This document shows positions 31,758-40,254 of a stretch of 55,087 nucleotides of DNA, in pieces. The stretch's first letter is position 1. The number at the start of each line of letters is the position of its first letter. This DNA comes from Hyphomicrobiales bacterium (GTDB lineage Bacteria; Pseudomonadota; Alphaproteobacteria; Rhizobiales; Beijerinckiaceae). The stretch is from positions 1 through 55,087 of the forward strand of contig JAIXTT010000035.1 of the NCBI GenBank assembly GCA_027483795.1, given 5' to 3'. The notes beneath the pieces are model-generated. The model saw only the letters and a list, made by a program, of their open reading frames with translations, was not told the DNA's origin and made no database searches. A program made the translations under genes and the position numbers.

Positions 31758-33500
31758 TCAGGCCTCCGGAATGACCGGCAGCAGCAGATAGGGCGACCGC
31801 CCCTTCCCGAAATGAAGCGTGTTCGTTCCCCCGAACACGCTTTCGGGCCGGTCGTCCGGATCGTCGTGCAGGAACGGGCCGCAGCCCGTCATCGGCCGGC
31901 GCATATTGGAGAGATGCGTCGCCGCGCCCGCCCAGACATAGTCCTTGCCGCGCACGCAGAGGCCGATCCTGTAGCCCTTCGGCACCACGATGCAGGTGGG
32001 CCAGATCTCCACGTCGAGCTCGTAGGCCCGGCCCGGTTCGAGCGGCTGGACCTCGTCATGCGGATGATGGGGCCTGTAGGGCCGGCTCTTCGCCGGATCG
32101 AGCTTGCGGTGCGAGGCGCGGAGCCAGCCCTGACCGACGGGCGTATGCGGATCGAGCGCGCCGTAGAAGACGACCTCGGTCCCCTGCGGGTCGAAGACCT
32201 GCAGAACGAGGAAGACGTCGGCGTCCTTCGTGCCCGAACTCAGGAAGAGCTTCGCCGCGGACGGACCGGTGATCTCGGTGTCCTCGGCGAGCGGTGCGGA
32301 GAGGAACGTCGCGCCGTCTCCGAGGGCGGCGTAGTCGAGCGTGGTTTCCTTCTCGAAGGGCTCGGGCGAAAGCGCCATCGTCTCGGGATCGAGGAAGAAT
32401 CTCGTCCATTTCGTCCGCGCGAGCGGCCACTCGTTCTCATGCCGCAGGGGGAAGCGGATCTGCCCCGGCCGGCGGATCTGGAGCTGAACCTTCGGCTGCT
32501 TCTCCCAGCCCGTCGGCTCGCCCTTGAGGAAATGACCGAAGAAGCGCTTCTGCAGGTCGAGCCCGTAATCGGTATAGAACTCCGCCCAATGCGCGCCGCC
32601 GTGGAGTTCGAGCCATTTCTGCGTCGAGGCGGCGTTGACGAAGCCTTCGACGTTGCCGCGCAGATGCAGCCCCTGTCCGCCCCAGTTTCCGGCGCTCAGC
32701 AGCGGCACGGTGATCTTCGCCATGTCGCCCGCCTGCGCGCGGTAATAGTCGCCGTCGAGGTGGTTCCGCAGCAATTCGCCCGGCATGTCGGCCCGGTTCG
32801 CCGCGAGTTCCTCTTCCGGAATCGTCTCCGGCCCGCAGACGAGATCGCCCGTCACGCGGCTCTTGGGCCCCCGCTCGCCCAGCCCGTGCTGCACGGTCTT
32901 GACCTGCATCTCCTGCCAGTTCTTCCGGAACACCGAGAGGATGCCGCCGTGATGCGTCGCGTCGCGGTAATTGTCGGCGAAGCCCTCCCACACGCAGATC
33001 GCCGCGAGATGTTTCGGCTGCAGGGCGGCGACGCGCCATTGGTTCGCGCCGTAATAGGAGATGCCGTTGATGCCCACCTTGCCGCTGCACCAGGGCTGGA
33101 CGCCGATCCAGTCGATGCAGATGGCGAAGTCCTTCGTCTCGCGCGGTCCGTGGACCGCGAGAAAGCCCGGCGAGCGGCCCGCGCCCCGGCTGTCGATGCG
33201 GATGCAGGCATAGCCGTCCGGCACCCATTTCTCCGGGTCGGGCACTTCCCAATTCGCATATTTGTTCGAGGTGCCTTCGAGCGCGTCGGGATAGTCGCGC
33301 TCCATGATCTCCCAAGCGGTCTTGTAGCCGTCCTGAAAGGCCAGACCCTTGCCGTAGGGACCGTAGGTGACCAGCGCCGGCACGGGGGTCTCGTCGATCG
33401 GGCGGAACACGTCCGCGCGCAGAACGACGCCGTCTTCCATCGTGATCGGCACGTCCCAATCGATGCGCATGCCGTCGCGGATTTCGGAACGTTGCGTCAC
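31758..33500 (-). CDS. CocE/NonD-family alpha/beta hydrolase (paralogue 2)
   Basis: A second 580-residue CocE-like hydrolase, collinear with its downstream neighbour. The nucleophile elbow is KVGINGISYYGANQW (Ser148), with His in HGGAHWAEFYTDYG. The Asp loop is again SAGNWGGQGLHLRGN instead of a GWYD-type loop. I chose GTG 33500 because a strong gaggagg precedes it in transcript sense; the longer ATG frame to 33566 reads through that site. It is the first gene of a minus-strand run (this gene, paralogue 1, then probably the hydratase genes) and is divergent from the lysR gene at 33704, which probably regulates it. Confidence 0.87.
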   Translation of the reverse strand: MTQRSEIRDGMRIDWDVPITMEDGVVLRADVFRPIDETPVPALVTYGPYGKGLAFQDGYKTAWEIMERDYPDALEGTSNKYANWEVPDPEKWVPDGYACIRIDSRGAGRSPGFLAVHGPRETKDFAICIDWIGVQPWCSGKVGINGISYYGANQWRVAALQPKHLAAICVWEGFADNYRDATHHGGILSVFRKNWQEMQVKTVQHGLGERGPKSRVTGDLVCGPETIPEEELAANRADMPGELLRNHLDGDYYRAQAGDMAKITVPLLSAGNWGGQGLHLRGNVEGFVNAASTQKWLELHGGAHWAEFYTDYGLDLQKRFFGHFLKGEPTGWEKQPKVQLQIRRPGQIRFPLRHENEWPLARTKWTRFFLDPETMALSPEPFEKETTLDYAALGDGATFLSAPLAEDTEITGPSAAKLFLSSGTKDADVFLVLQVFDPQGTEVVFYGALDPHTPVGQGWLRASHRKLDPAKSRPYRPHHPHDEVQPLEPGRAYELDVEIWPTCIVVPKGYRIGLCVRGKDYVWAGAATHLSNMRRPMTGCGPFLHDDPDDRPESVFGGTNTLHFGKGRSPYLLLPVIPEA

Positions 33501-33703
33501 GCGACCCTCCTCCTTCGTCCTCTGCAAGGGAGCGGAATTCTCGTGCGCGGTTTCCCGGGCGGGCACCGTCGACTCCGTCTCGGCCTCGCAATCCCGAAGT
33601 CGACGCTAGGTGGGAACTTGCATGCCGCCAAATATCATTATGAGATGCAGTCGATCCCGAAATGTGATCACGTAACGGTGTCACGGCGGATCAGGAGATC
33701 ACC
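33501..33703. promoter_or_regulatory. Divergent promoter region between CocE paralogue 2 and lysR
   Basis: This 203-bp region turns AT-richer around 33635-33665 (aatatcattatgagatgcag). It holds an 8-bp palindrome gtgatcac at 33664-33671 and a ttg-N8-caa dyad (ttgcatgccgccaa at 33618-33631) of the general LysR-site form. It should contain both promoters; exact elements are uncertain. Confidence 0.4.
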
Positions 33704-34639
33704 TTGAACAGCCGTCAGTTGGAGTATTTTCTGCGGATCGCCGAACTCGGAAGCTATCGTAAGGCTTCGGAGGCGCTCCGGATCGCGCAGCCGGCGCTGA
33801 CGCGGCAGGTGAAGAACCTGGAGGCGGAACTCGGCGTCGAGCTTTTCAACCGCCACAGCGACGGCATCACTCCCACCAGCGCCGGAGCTCTCCTCGTGGA
33901 GCGGGCGCGGTTCATCCTGCGCCAGACGGATCAGGCCCGCGCGGACGTCATGGCCGAAGGCACGATCCCGCGGGGCACGGTGGCGTTCGGCGCTCCGCCT
34001 TCGATCGCGGAGATCCTCTTTCCTCGCCTGTCCTGCTCCTTCCTCGCGCGATATCCGGAGGTGAAGCTCCGTTTCTACGAGGGCGTCGGGCATCTCTATG
34101 ATTGGCTCGCGAACGACGAGATCGATCTGGCGATCCTCCCCAACGGACGGCTCGGCAACGAGAAGCAGTTCAGCCTGCTCCGCTTCGTCGGCGAGGCCGT
34201 GTATCTCGTCGGCATGCCCGGAGCCTTCTCGCCGGGGCATGTCTGCACGATCAAGGACGTGGTGACGCGTCCGCTGATCCTGACCGCCCCGCCGAGCACC
34301 GTTCGGGGCTGGCTGGACGGGCTCGTCGGCGAATTGGGACATTCATTGAACGTGGTGGCCGAAACCGAGAGCCTCCATGTGCAGAAGAGCCTCGTTCGGG
34401 CCGGTCTCGGCTTCGCTCTGCTGCCGCACAGTGCGGTATGCCGGGCGGCCGAAGAAGGATCGCTCTCGATCGCGCCGGTGGCGGGCTGGAGCCTGAGCCG
34501 GGTTCTCGCCTGGCGCATCGATCGCCCGGTGACGCCCGCCGTCCGACGCATGATCGAGTTCACGGAAAGCGAGATGAACGCGCTCGAGTCGGAAGGCGCT
34601 TTCGGCCGCGATCCCACGCGGGTTCAACCGGCGGCATAG
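33704..34639 (+). CDS. LysR-family transcriptional regulator
   Basis: A 311-residue regulator. The N-terminus MNSRQLEYFLRIAELGSYRKASEALRIAQPALTRQVK contains the winged helix, and the effector domain follows (VAFGAPPSIAEILFPRL, GVGHLYDWLANDEIDLAIL). This NAC/CbbR-like subgroup often binds hydrophobic or amino-acid-derived ligands. It starts at TTG 33704, eight bases after agga, and no better start exists. It is divergent from the CocE genes and its 3' end overlaps the convergent dehydrogenase gene by 16 bases, so it sits in the middle of the minus-strand catabolic block it probably controls. Confidence 0.9.
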   Translation: MNSRQLEYFLRIAELGSYRKASEALRIAQPALTRQVKNLEAELGVELFNRHSDGITPTSAGALLVERARFILRQTDQARADVMAEGTIPRGTVAFGAPPSIAEILFPRLSCSFLARYPEVKLRFYEGVGHLYDWLANDEIDLAILPNGRLGNEKQFSLLRFVGEAVYLVGMPGAFSPGHVCTIKDVVTRPLILTAPPSTVRGWLDGLVGELGHSLNVVAETESLHVQKSLVRAGLGFALLPHSAVCRAAEEGSLSIAPVAGWSLSRVLAWRIDRPVTPAVRRMIEFTESEMNALESEGAFGRDPTRVQPAA

Positions 34640-35673
34640 GCCGGCCGGGCGACGCCCGACCTGTCGGCGAGCAGCGCCAGTTCGTGCATCAGCGCCGCAC
34701 CGATCGGGATTCCGCGAACCTTTCGCTCCGCTTCCTTTTCCGCCCGTCCGACGCCGGGCACGCGGACGGGTCCGCCGCCCGCGACCGGTGCGGACTTGCC
34801 GAAGTCCCGGACGATCTCGTCGACCTTTTCTCTGAAACCGGGAGCGAGCGCGCGGCCGTCCAATGCGAGCACGAATTGCCCGACGGAGACCGGCCGCCCG
34901 CCCTCGCCGAGGCCGCGGCCGAAATCCGCGCCGTTGGCGACTGCCGCGATCAGGCCGATCATGAGGGCGAGACCGCTTCCCTTGTGCTCGCCGACGGGAA
35001 GCAGCAGGCCCTCGGCATGGCGGGACGCGTCCGTCATCGGCCGCCCCTCCCGATCGACGATCCAGCCCTCGGGCATGGGCCGGCCTTCCATCGCGTATTT
35101 CTTGATCATCCCGAGCGACGCGATCGTGGTCGCCATGTCGAAGACCACCGGGGCCTCCTCCTCGCCGGGCACGGCGAAGGCGATCGGATTGGTGCCCATC
35201 AGGGGCTCGCTTCCGCCCCAAGGCGCGACCTGATTGATCGCCGAAACGGCTCCGCAGATCGAGATGAATCCCTCGCGCGCCAGTCGCGCGGCATAGATGC
35301 CGATCGCGCCCGCATGATTGGAATTGCGCAGTCCGACCCAGCCGATCCCGTAGGTCCGGGCCGCGTCGGCGGCGATTTCGGCGGCGCGGGTCATGCAGAG
35401 ATGGCCCATGGCGCCCCGCCCGTCGAGGAGCGCCACCGCCGGCATGGTACGCTCGACTTCGATCTCCGCGCGAGCATCGATCCGCCCGTCGCCGAGCCAG
35501 GCGACGTACATCGGAAGCCGGATGATGCCGTGCGTGTCGACGCCCGCCAGATCGGCCTCGACGATCGCGCGGGCCGCCGTCGCCGCGTCGGATGCGCGAA
35601 GACCGGCTTTTTCGAGAACGGCGGTCGTGAAGCGTTCCGCTTCCGCCGGCGCGAGGCGCATGATGTCGGTCAT
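34624..35673 (-). CDS. Malate/L-lactate/ureidoglycolate dehydrogenase family oxidoreductase (Ldh2)
   Basis: A 349-residue NAD(P)-dependent enzyme of the Ldh2/MDH2 fold. Seen: ADLAGVDTHGI with conserved His48, GLRNSNHAGAIGIYA with the catalytic-region His120, and MGTNPIAFAVP. Substrates across the family include malate, ureidoglycolate, 2,3-diketogulonate and the cyclic imines delta1-piperideine/pyrroline-2-carboxylate. The next gene upstream encodes an ornithine-cyclodeaminase-like protein, another family with cyclic-imine reductases, and the two overlap by ATGA. An imino-acid role is thus plausible but inferred. I chose ATG 35673; the longer frame is a shadow of the neighbour. Confidence 0.85.
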   Translation of the reverse strand: MTDIMRLAPAEAERFTTAVLEKAGLRASDAATAARAIVEADLAGVDTHGIIRLPMYVAWLGDGRIDARAEIEVERTMPAVALLDGRGAMGHLCMTRAAEIAADAARTYGIGWVGLRNSNHAGAIGIYAARLAREGFISICGAVSAINQVAPWGGSEPLMGTNPIAFAVPGEEEAPVVFDMATTIASLGMIKKYAMEGRPMPEGWIVDREGRPMTDASRHAEGLLLPVGEHKGSGLALMIGLIAAVANGADFGRGLGEGGRPVSVGQFVLALDGRALAPGFREKVDEIVRDFGKSAPVAGGGPVRVPGVGRAEKEAERKVRGIPIGAALMHELALLADRSGVARPAYAAG

Positions 35674-36635
35674 GAACTCCTCGGATCCCGCCAGGCGCCC
35701 GCCGCCGCGCCCCGCCGCAGGAGCCGTTCGGCATAGGCGACGTCCTCGAAGCCGATGCCGAGCGACTTGAACAGAGTCACCTCTTCGGCGCTCCGGCGAA
35801 CCGTTTCGCGGCCCGAGACGACGTCCGCCAATTCGACGAAATCGCCCCAGCCGCGGCGGCCCGACGCGACGGCGTCGGCGAATTCCGCGGCCTCGGTCCG
35901 CGCCTGCTCGACGTCGTCGGTGACGGGACGGCGGCACGACGCGAGGGTTTCGGAATCGAACTCCCGCCGATCGGCGGCATTGGCGCCCGCGGCGTTCACA
36001 TGCGTCCCCGGCGCGAGATCGCGTCCGAACAGGACGGGCTCGGAGGCCCGCGTGATGAGCGAGACGATGTCGGCTCCCGCGACCGCTTCCCGGCTTTCCG
36101 AGGTTTCGATCACGGTCACGCCGAAGGTCGTTCTGAGGCGCTCGGCCAGCGCCGCACGCGGCTCGGGACGACGACCGAGGAGGCGGATCTCGCGGATCGG
36201 TCGCACCCCGATCACCGCCTCCGCCTGCGCGAAGGCTTGACGCCCGGTGCCGATCAGTCCGAGCACGGAGGCGTCCGGCCGCGCCATGTATTTCGTGGCG
36301 AGCCCGCTCGCCGCCCCGGTCCGGACCTGGCTCAGCAGGGACGATTCCATGATGCAGAGGAGGCGGCGGGTCGCGATTTCATGGAGCGCGACGTGGAAGG
36401 TGACGCCGTCGGCGCCGGCGAAATAGCTCTTCGTGCCGAAGACCCCGTTCGCCCCGTCGACGGCCCCCAGGAGATTGAGCACGCCGCCCGCGACGCGGGC
36501 CCGCGACCGCGGCACGTTCCCCGACGAGGGATCGGTCTTCCGCCGGAAGGCGTCTTCGAGACAGGCCGACGCATCCGCCATGTCGATGAAGGGCGCGAGA
36601 TCGGACTCGTTCAGGAAAAGCGGTGCGACGGCCAT
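35670..36635 (-). CDS. Ornithine cyclodeaminase / mu-crystallin family protein (probable imine reductase)
   Basis: A 321-residue Rossmann-fold protein of the OCD/mu-crystallin family. Visible are the active-site Lys in FGTKSYFAG, the Arg in SQVRTGAASGLATKY, and the dinucleotide motif LGLIGTGRQAFAQ near residues 125-137. In true ornithine cyclodeaminase an Asp follows the GG of the GGD motif; here the equivalent segment reads NAAGANAADRREFD, so that Asp is absent and deamination of ornithine is unlikely. Ketimine, pyrroline-2-carboxylate or alanine-type reductase activity is more likely. It overlaps the Ldh2 gene and follows the binding-protein gene across a hairpin. Confidence 0.85.
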   Translation of the reverse strand: MAVAPLFLNESDLAPFIDMADASACLEDAFRRKTDPSSGNVPRSRARVAGGVLNLLGAVDGANGVFGTKSYFAGADGVTFHVALHEIATRRLLCIMESSLLSQVRTGAASGLATKYMARPDASVLGLIGTGRQAFAQAEAVIGVRPIREIRLLGRRPEPRAALAERLRTTFGVTVIETSESREAVAGADIVSLITRASEPVLFGRDLAPGTHVNAAGANAADRREFDSETLASCRRPVTDDVEQARTEAAEFADAVASGRRGWGDFVELADVVSGRETVRRSAEEVTLFKSLGIGFEDVAYAERLLRRGAAAGAWRDPRSS

Positions 36636-36648
36636 GGCGCGGAGATCG

Positions 36649-36678
36649 GCCGCCCTTCCCGCAAAGGGGAAGGGCGGC
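36649..36678 (-). terminator. Stem-loop between NMT1-type binding protein and OCD-like gene
   Basis: Arms gccgcccttccc (36649-36660) and gggaagggcggc (36667-36678) pair perfectly over 12 bp around the loop gcaaag. It sits in the 49-bp gap downstream of the binding-protein gene. Without a T-run it is more likely an attenuator or mRNA-stabiliser than a full terminator. Confidence 0.55.
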
Positions 36679-36684
36679 TGAAGA

Positions 36685-37773
36685 TCAGCCCTTCAGCTGC
36701 TTGACCAGCGCGAGCACCTTCTCGCGGTCGAAGGCGTTCACCTCGTCGATGATCTCGTTCGTGAAGACGGGCTTCACGTCCTTGATCTTGTCCTCGAGGC
36801 CGACGAACTTGACCTGCGCCTTCCATTCGTCCTCGGTCATCGGGCCGAGCCGCTTGTCGGACTGCCAGGGCGCGGCGAACCACTTGTCGCGGCGGGAATT
36901 GACGACCGCGCGGGCCTCCTCCATCGCCTCCGCGTCGCTTTTGCCCTTGGGCTTGGACTCCGGATAGATGTCCCAGTGCAGCTTGATGCCGAGATCGGTG
37001 TCGGCATAGGCGAAGACCGTCGATTTCGCCATGGCGCGGAAGAACTTCACATAGACTTCGCGGTTCTTCTTGAAGTCCGACTTGCGCACGCAATAGGCCT
37101 GCCCGAAGAGCTGCTGCATGCCCGGCGTGTTCGGCAGGTAGCGCAGCGGGAAGCCGGCGTTCTCGATGCGGGCGAAGGCCCCGTCCCAGAACGCCATCGC
37201 GTCGACGCGCCCCTTGTGGATCGCCTCGCCCGCCGGGCCGCCCTGATCGACCGAGATCCAGTTGACGTCGCGGTCCGGGTCCATGCCCAGTTCCTTCAAC
37301 ATCGCCATCGCGCCGAAATAGCCGGTGTCGCCCTTGTTGCGGATGCCGATGTTCTTGCCCTTCAGTTCCTGCAGCGACTTGATCGGGCTGTCGGGCTTCA
37401 CCGCCACCGACCAATGCGGCGACCGCATCCAGGCATAGGGATAGACGATGTCGACCGTCGGGTTGTTCGCATAGACCGGCAGGAAGGCGATCGGCGCCAG
37501 CGCGGAGGTCTCGACATGGCCGGCGATGATCGCCTGCATCGTCTGCCCCGATCCGCTCATGTTGACGATGTCGAGGCTCACGCCCTCCTGCTTGTAGTAG
37601 TCGACCTTGGGGTGCTGGCCCATGGTCATGAAGATCAGCTGCGGATCGATGATCCCCGCCGCGTTGCCGAGCCTCACCACGGGCATGCTCTGGCCCTTCA
37701 CGTGGTGCACCGACAGCATCGTCGAGCCGAAGGCCGCCGCGGCGGCCAGGTTGAAATTCCGTCTCGTCAGCAT
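36685..37773 (-). CDS. ABC transporter substrate-binding protein, NMT1/SsuA/TauA type
   Basis: A 362-residue periplasmic binding protein with a twin-Arg-bearing signal (TRRNFNLAAAAAFG). NMT1/THI5-like features include VVRLGNAAGIIDPQLIFMTMGQHPKVDYYKQEG, IIAGHVETSALAPIAFLPVY, LKGKNIGIRNKGDTGYFGA and VDAMAFWDGAFARIE. This class imports taurine, alkanesulfonates, nitrate, pyrimidines or riboflavin precursors, so the ligand is probably a small polar or sulfonated/nitrogenous molecule. Its permease and ATPase genes lie upstream in the same direction (40255-41960), separated by the M24 and hydrolase genes, all in one minus-strand run. Confidence 0.9.
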   Translation of the reverse strand: MLTRRNFNLAAAAAFGSTMLSVHHVKGQSMPVVRLGNAAGIIDPQLIFMTMGQHPKVDYYKQEGVSLDIVNMSGSGQTMQAIIAGHVETSALAPIAFLPVYANNPTVDIVYPYAWMRSPHWSVAVKPDSPIKSLQELKGKNIGIRNKGDTGYFGAMAMLKELGMDPDRDVNWISVDQGGPAGEAIHKGRVDAMAFWDGAFARIENAGFPLRYLPNTPGMQQLFGQAYCVRKSDFKKNREVYVKFFRAMAKSTVFAYADTDLGIKLHWDIYPESKPKGKSDAEAMEEARAVVNSRRDKWFAAPWQSDKRLGPMTEDEWKAQVKFVGLEDKIKDVKPVFTNEIIDEVNAFDREKVLALVKQLKG

Positions 37774-37816
37774 CGTTCTCTCCCTGATGTCGTCGTTTTC
37801 ATTGGGTCGAAGGTCT

Positions 37817-39007
37817 TCATGCCTTCGATCGGAAGAAATCCATCGGCGCCTTCTGGAGCGAGCGGGCGCCGCCCGCCTCGATCACGACCAGATTGCCGAC
37901 CTGCACCCCGCGCTTCTCGTCGCCGGAGACGATATGCGGCTGGATGACGAAGAGCATGCCTTCCTCCACCGTGAAGGGCAGGCATTCGCGCTTGATCATC
38001 GCCACGTCGAGATCCGCCCGCGGGGGTTCGATGGTGATGCCCCAGCCGTGGATCAGCACGTCGAGGGTCTTGTAGCCCTGCTTCTCGACGAAGCGGGCGG
38101 CGTCGAGAATGTCCTCGTTCGTGACCCCCGGCTTCAGCATGTCGAAGATGCGGCGGTAGCAGTCGAGCGCGGCCTCGTAGAGGCGGCGATATTCCGGCGA
38201 CGGCTCGCAATCGAGCGTGTAGGCGCGCTGCACCTGCCCCGCATATCCCCAGTGCCCGACGCTGATCTCGGTGAGCAGCACGTCGCCGCGCCGCGTCGTC
38301 CGCGTCGAGGGATATTGCCACGGAAAGATCAGTTCCGGCGCGTCCATCGGCGTCGCGCCGAGGAAGTGGAACATCAGCGAGCCGCCGTCATGGAGGAAGG
38401 ACTGCTGAATATGCGCGGAGAGTTCGAATTCGGGCATCCCGGGGCGCAGATGCTCCGCGATCGCGTTCACCGCGCGGTCGGTATAGTCGGCGCCCTTCTC
38501 GAACCAGACGATCTCCTCCGCGCTCTTGATGCGCCGCGCCTCCTGCATCACTTCGAGCGCGTCCGTGAAGGTCGCGTCCGGCAGCGTCGCGGCCAGTTCG
38601 CGCTGATGCTCGTAGGCCATCGACGCGCGCCCGACATGCCGCACGCCCGCAAGGCCGATGCGGCCGCGTCCGAGCCCGAGCGCGATCAGACGTTCGCCCA
38701 TGGTCTTGCCGGGCGTGTAGACGCCGTGCACCTCGGTCGCCACGGAAGCCCGTTTCGCCGCATGAATGTAGAGCGGGTTGGAGATCACGAGGATCGGATC
38801 GTGATCCATGGTGATCACCGCATAGGCGGCATAGGGATCGAGCCAATTGGTGAGCCAATGGACGTTGGCGTGGTTCGAAAAGCGGAAGGCGGAGTCGCCG
38901 GCGGCGATCACCGCATCGATGCCGCGCTTGGCCATCTCGCGACGGACGGCGTCGTAGCGCCTGCGATATTCGGCGTCGGAGAAGCGCGGGAAGATCGGAT
39001 CGGTCAT
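37817..39007 (-). CDS. Creatinase-like M24-family protein with lost metal ligands
   Basis: A 396-residue protein with the creatinase N-terminal domain (AEYRRRYDAVRREMAKRGIDAVIA, VHWLTNWLDPYAAYAV) and the pita-bread M24 domain. M24 peptidases bind two metals through Asp, Asp, His, Glu, Glu. Here the expected DxG segment reads LLTEISVGHWGYAG, the second Asp position is Gln in GQVQRAYTL, His is kept in IHGWGI, the TIEPG Glu is Gln in FVIQPHI, and the last Glu is not seen in VQVGNLVVIEAGG. The pattern is that of metal-free creatinase-type amidinohydrolases rather than Xaa-Pro peptidases. It probably hydrolyses a C-N bond of the imported compound. Confidence 0.82.
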   Translation of the reverse strand: MTDPIFPRFSDAEYRRRYDAVRREMAKRGIDAVIAAGDSAFRFSNHANVHWLTNWLDPYAAYAVITMDHDPILVISNPLYIHAAKRASVATEVHGVYTPGKTMGERLIALGLGRGRIGLAGVRHVGRASMAYEHQRELAATLPDATFTDALEVMQEARRIKSAEEIVWFEKGADYTDRAVNAIAEHLRPGMPEFELSAHIQQSFLHDGGSLMFHFLGATPMDAPELIFPWQYPSTRTTRRGDVLLTEISVGHWGYAGQVQRAYTLDCEPSPEYRRLYEAALDCYRRIFDMLKPGVTNEDILDAARFVEKQGYKTLDVLIHGWGITIEPPRADLDVAMIKRECLPFTVEEGMLFVIQPHIVSGDEKRGVQVGNLVVIEAGGARSLQKAPMDFFRSKA

Positions 39008-39017
39008 GGCGGTCTCC

Positions 39018-40211
39018 TCAGCGGCCCGGCTTCAGCGTGTCCGTGACCCAGTCCCACATGGCGTGGACGCCGAGCGTGAGGTCGTCCACCTGGCAGTGGT
39101 GATGCCCGCCCTCTTCGCGCGTGAAGACGATCATCCGCTTTTCAGCGGAGCCGACCGCGTCGAAGCATTTCTGCGCGACGTCGAGCGGGATCTGCCGGTC
39201 TTCCGCGCCGTGCAGCAGAAGGAACGGGCATCGCATCTTCTGAACGATGCCGTCGAGGCGGAAGCCTTCGAGCTTCGTCATGGCCTGCGCGCGCGTCTCC
39301 GTTCCCATGACCCAAGCGAGATGCTCGGGCGGAACGGAGAGCGAGACGACACGGCCGGAGTCGAGCGCCTCGAAGCGCTTGCGCCAGGTTTCGTAGTAGT
39401 CCCATTGCGCGCCCCAGGCGACGCAGCAGGCGAAACGGGGCTCGAGCGAGGCCGCGCGCGGGGCGTAGTAGCCGCCGAGGCTGATGGCGACCACGCCGAT
39501 CCGCTTCGGATCGAACTCGGCCCGCGAGGCCATGTAGTCATAGGCGGCGGAGCCGTAACGTTCGGTCTCCGCGATCAGCGGCATGTCTCGGAAGCGCAGG
39601 CTTTCGCCGTTGCCGGGGCCGTCGACGATGAGGCATCCCACGCCCTGAGCGGCGAGATCGGCGACGCCGAAGAAGTATTGCAGCTCCTTCGTCACGTCGA
39701 AGCCGTCGAAGAAGACCATCGCCGGGGCGGGCTTGCCGCCCGTCTTGGCCGGATCGGGATGGACGAGCATCGCCGGAAGGCTCCGGCCGTCATAGGGGAC
39801 TTCGACGAATTCGATGCGCGGGCGATCCATCATCGCCGCCGCGTCCTTGAACGCCTGAACGGAGCGCCGATAGACGTCGGCCCCGCGTTCGGTCTTCGGA
39901 TGCAGGAAGCGCTCGCCCGTCTGATAGTAGCGGCAGGCGCGCATCAGGCAGGAGGCCGCCGTGACCGTCTTGCCCCGCGCGGCCGCCTCGCGCCCGCGGG
40001 CTTCGACGCGCTCGCCCATCTTCGTCCACTCGTCGAACCACGCATCGTCGTCGCCGACCTTGTCCTTCAGCGCGGTGCCGACCCGGTGGACCTCGTTGAT
40101 TTCCGCACCGCCCCACGGGGCGGCGCCCAGACAGAGCAGGAGGCCCATCGACCAGCGGTAATCGTTCGGGAAATAGAGAAAGGCGGGATCGTTGCTCGTG
40201 GAATGCTGCAT
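39018..40211 (-). CDS. Alpha/beta hydrolase of the FrsA / 2,6-dihydroxypseudooxynicotine hydrolase group
   Basis: A 397-residue hydrolase with a helical N-terminal cap region (about 1-130) and a catalytic domain showing VVAISLGGYYAPRAA (nucleophile Ser244), Asp in HGAEDRQIPL and His in EEGGHHHCQVDD. This architecture is typical of the group containing the C-C bond hydrolase of nicotine degradation and FrsA-like esterases. It lies 10 bases upstream of the M24 gene and 43 bases downstream of the permease gene. The combination suggests a carbon-carbon or ester/amide cleavage step in the pathway of the imported compound. The exact reaction is unknown. Confidence 0.85.
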   Translation of the reverse strand: MQHSTSNDPAFLYFPNDYRWSMGLLLCLGAAPWGGAEINEVHRVGTALKDKVGDDDAWFDEWTKMGERVEARGREAAARGKTVTAASCLMRACRYYQTGERFLHPKTERGADVYRRSVQAFKDAAAMMDRPRIEFVEVPYDGRSLPAMLVHPDPAKTGGKPAPAMVFFDGFDVTKELQYFFGVADLAAQGVGCLIVDGPGNGESLRFRDMPLIAETERYGSAAYDYMASRAEFDPKRIGVVAISLGGYYAPRAASLEPRFACCVAWGAQWDYYETWRKRFEALDSGRVVSLSVPPEHLAWVMGTETRAQAMTKLEGFRLDGIVQKMRCPFLLLHGAEDRQIPLDVAQKCFDAVGSAEKRMIVFTREEGGHHHCQVDDLTLGVHAMWDWVTDTLKPGR

Positions 40212-40254
40212 CGACGTGTCCTCCGGATCGTTTCTTGTGCCGGGTGCCGGCGTC

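Noticed and set aside
31812-33707. 631-codon plus-strand open frame
   Set aside because: Antisense shadow of CocE paralogue 2.
35670-36635. True ornithine cyclodeaminase
   Set aside because: The Asp of the GGD-type motif required for cyclodeamination is absent (NAAGANAAD), so only family membership is called.
37817-39007. DMSP lyase DddP, also an M24-fold enzyme
   Set aside because: DddP keeps a metal-binding acidic set, whereas most equivalent positions here are Gln or non-acidic. Creatinase-like is the better description.
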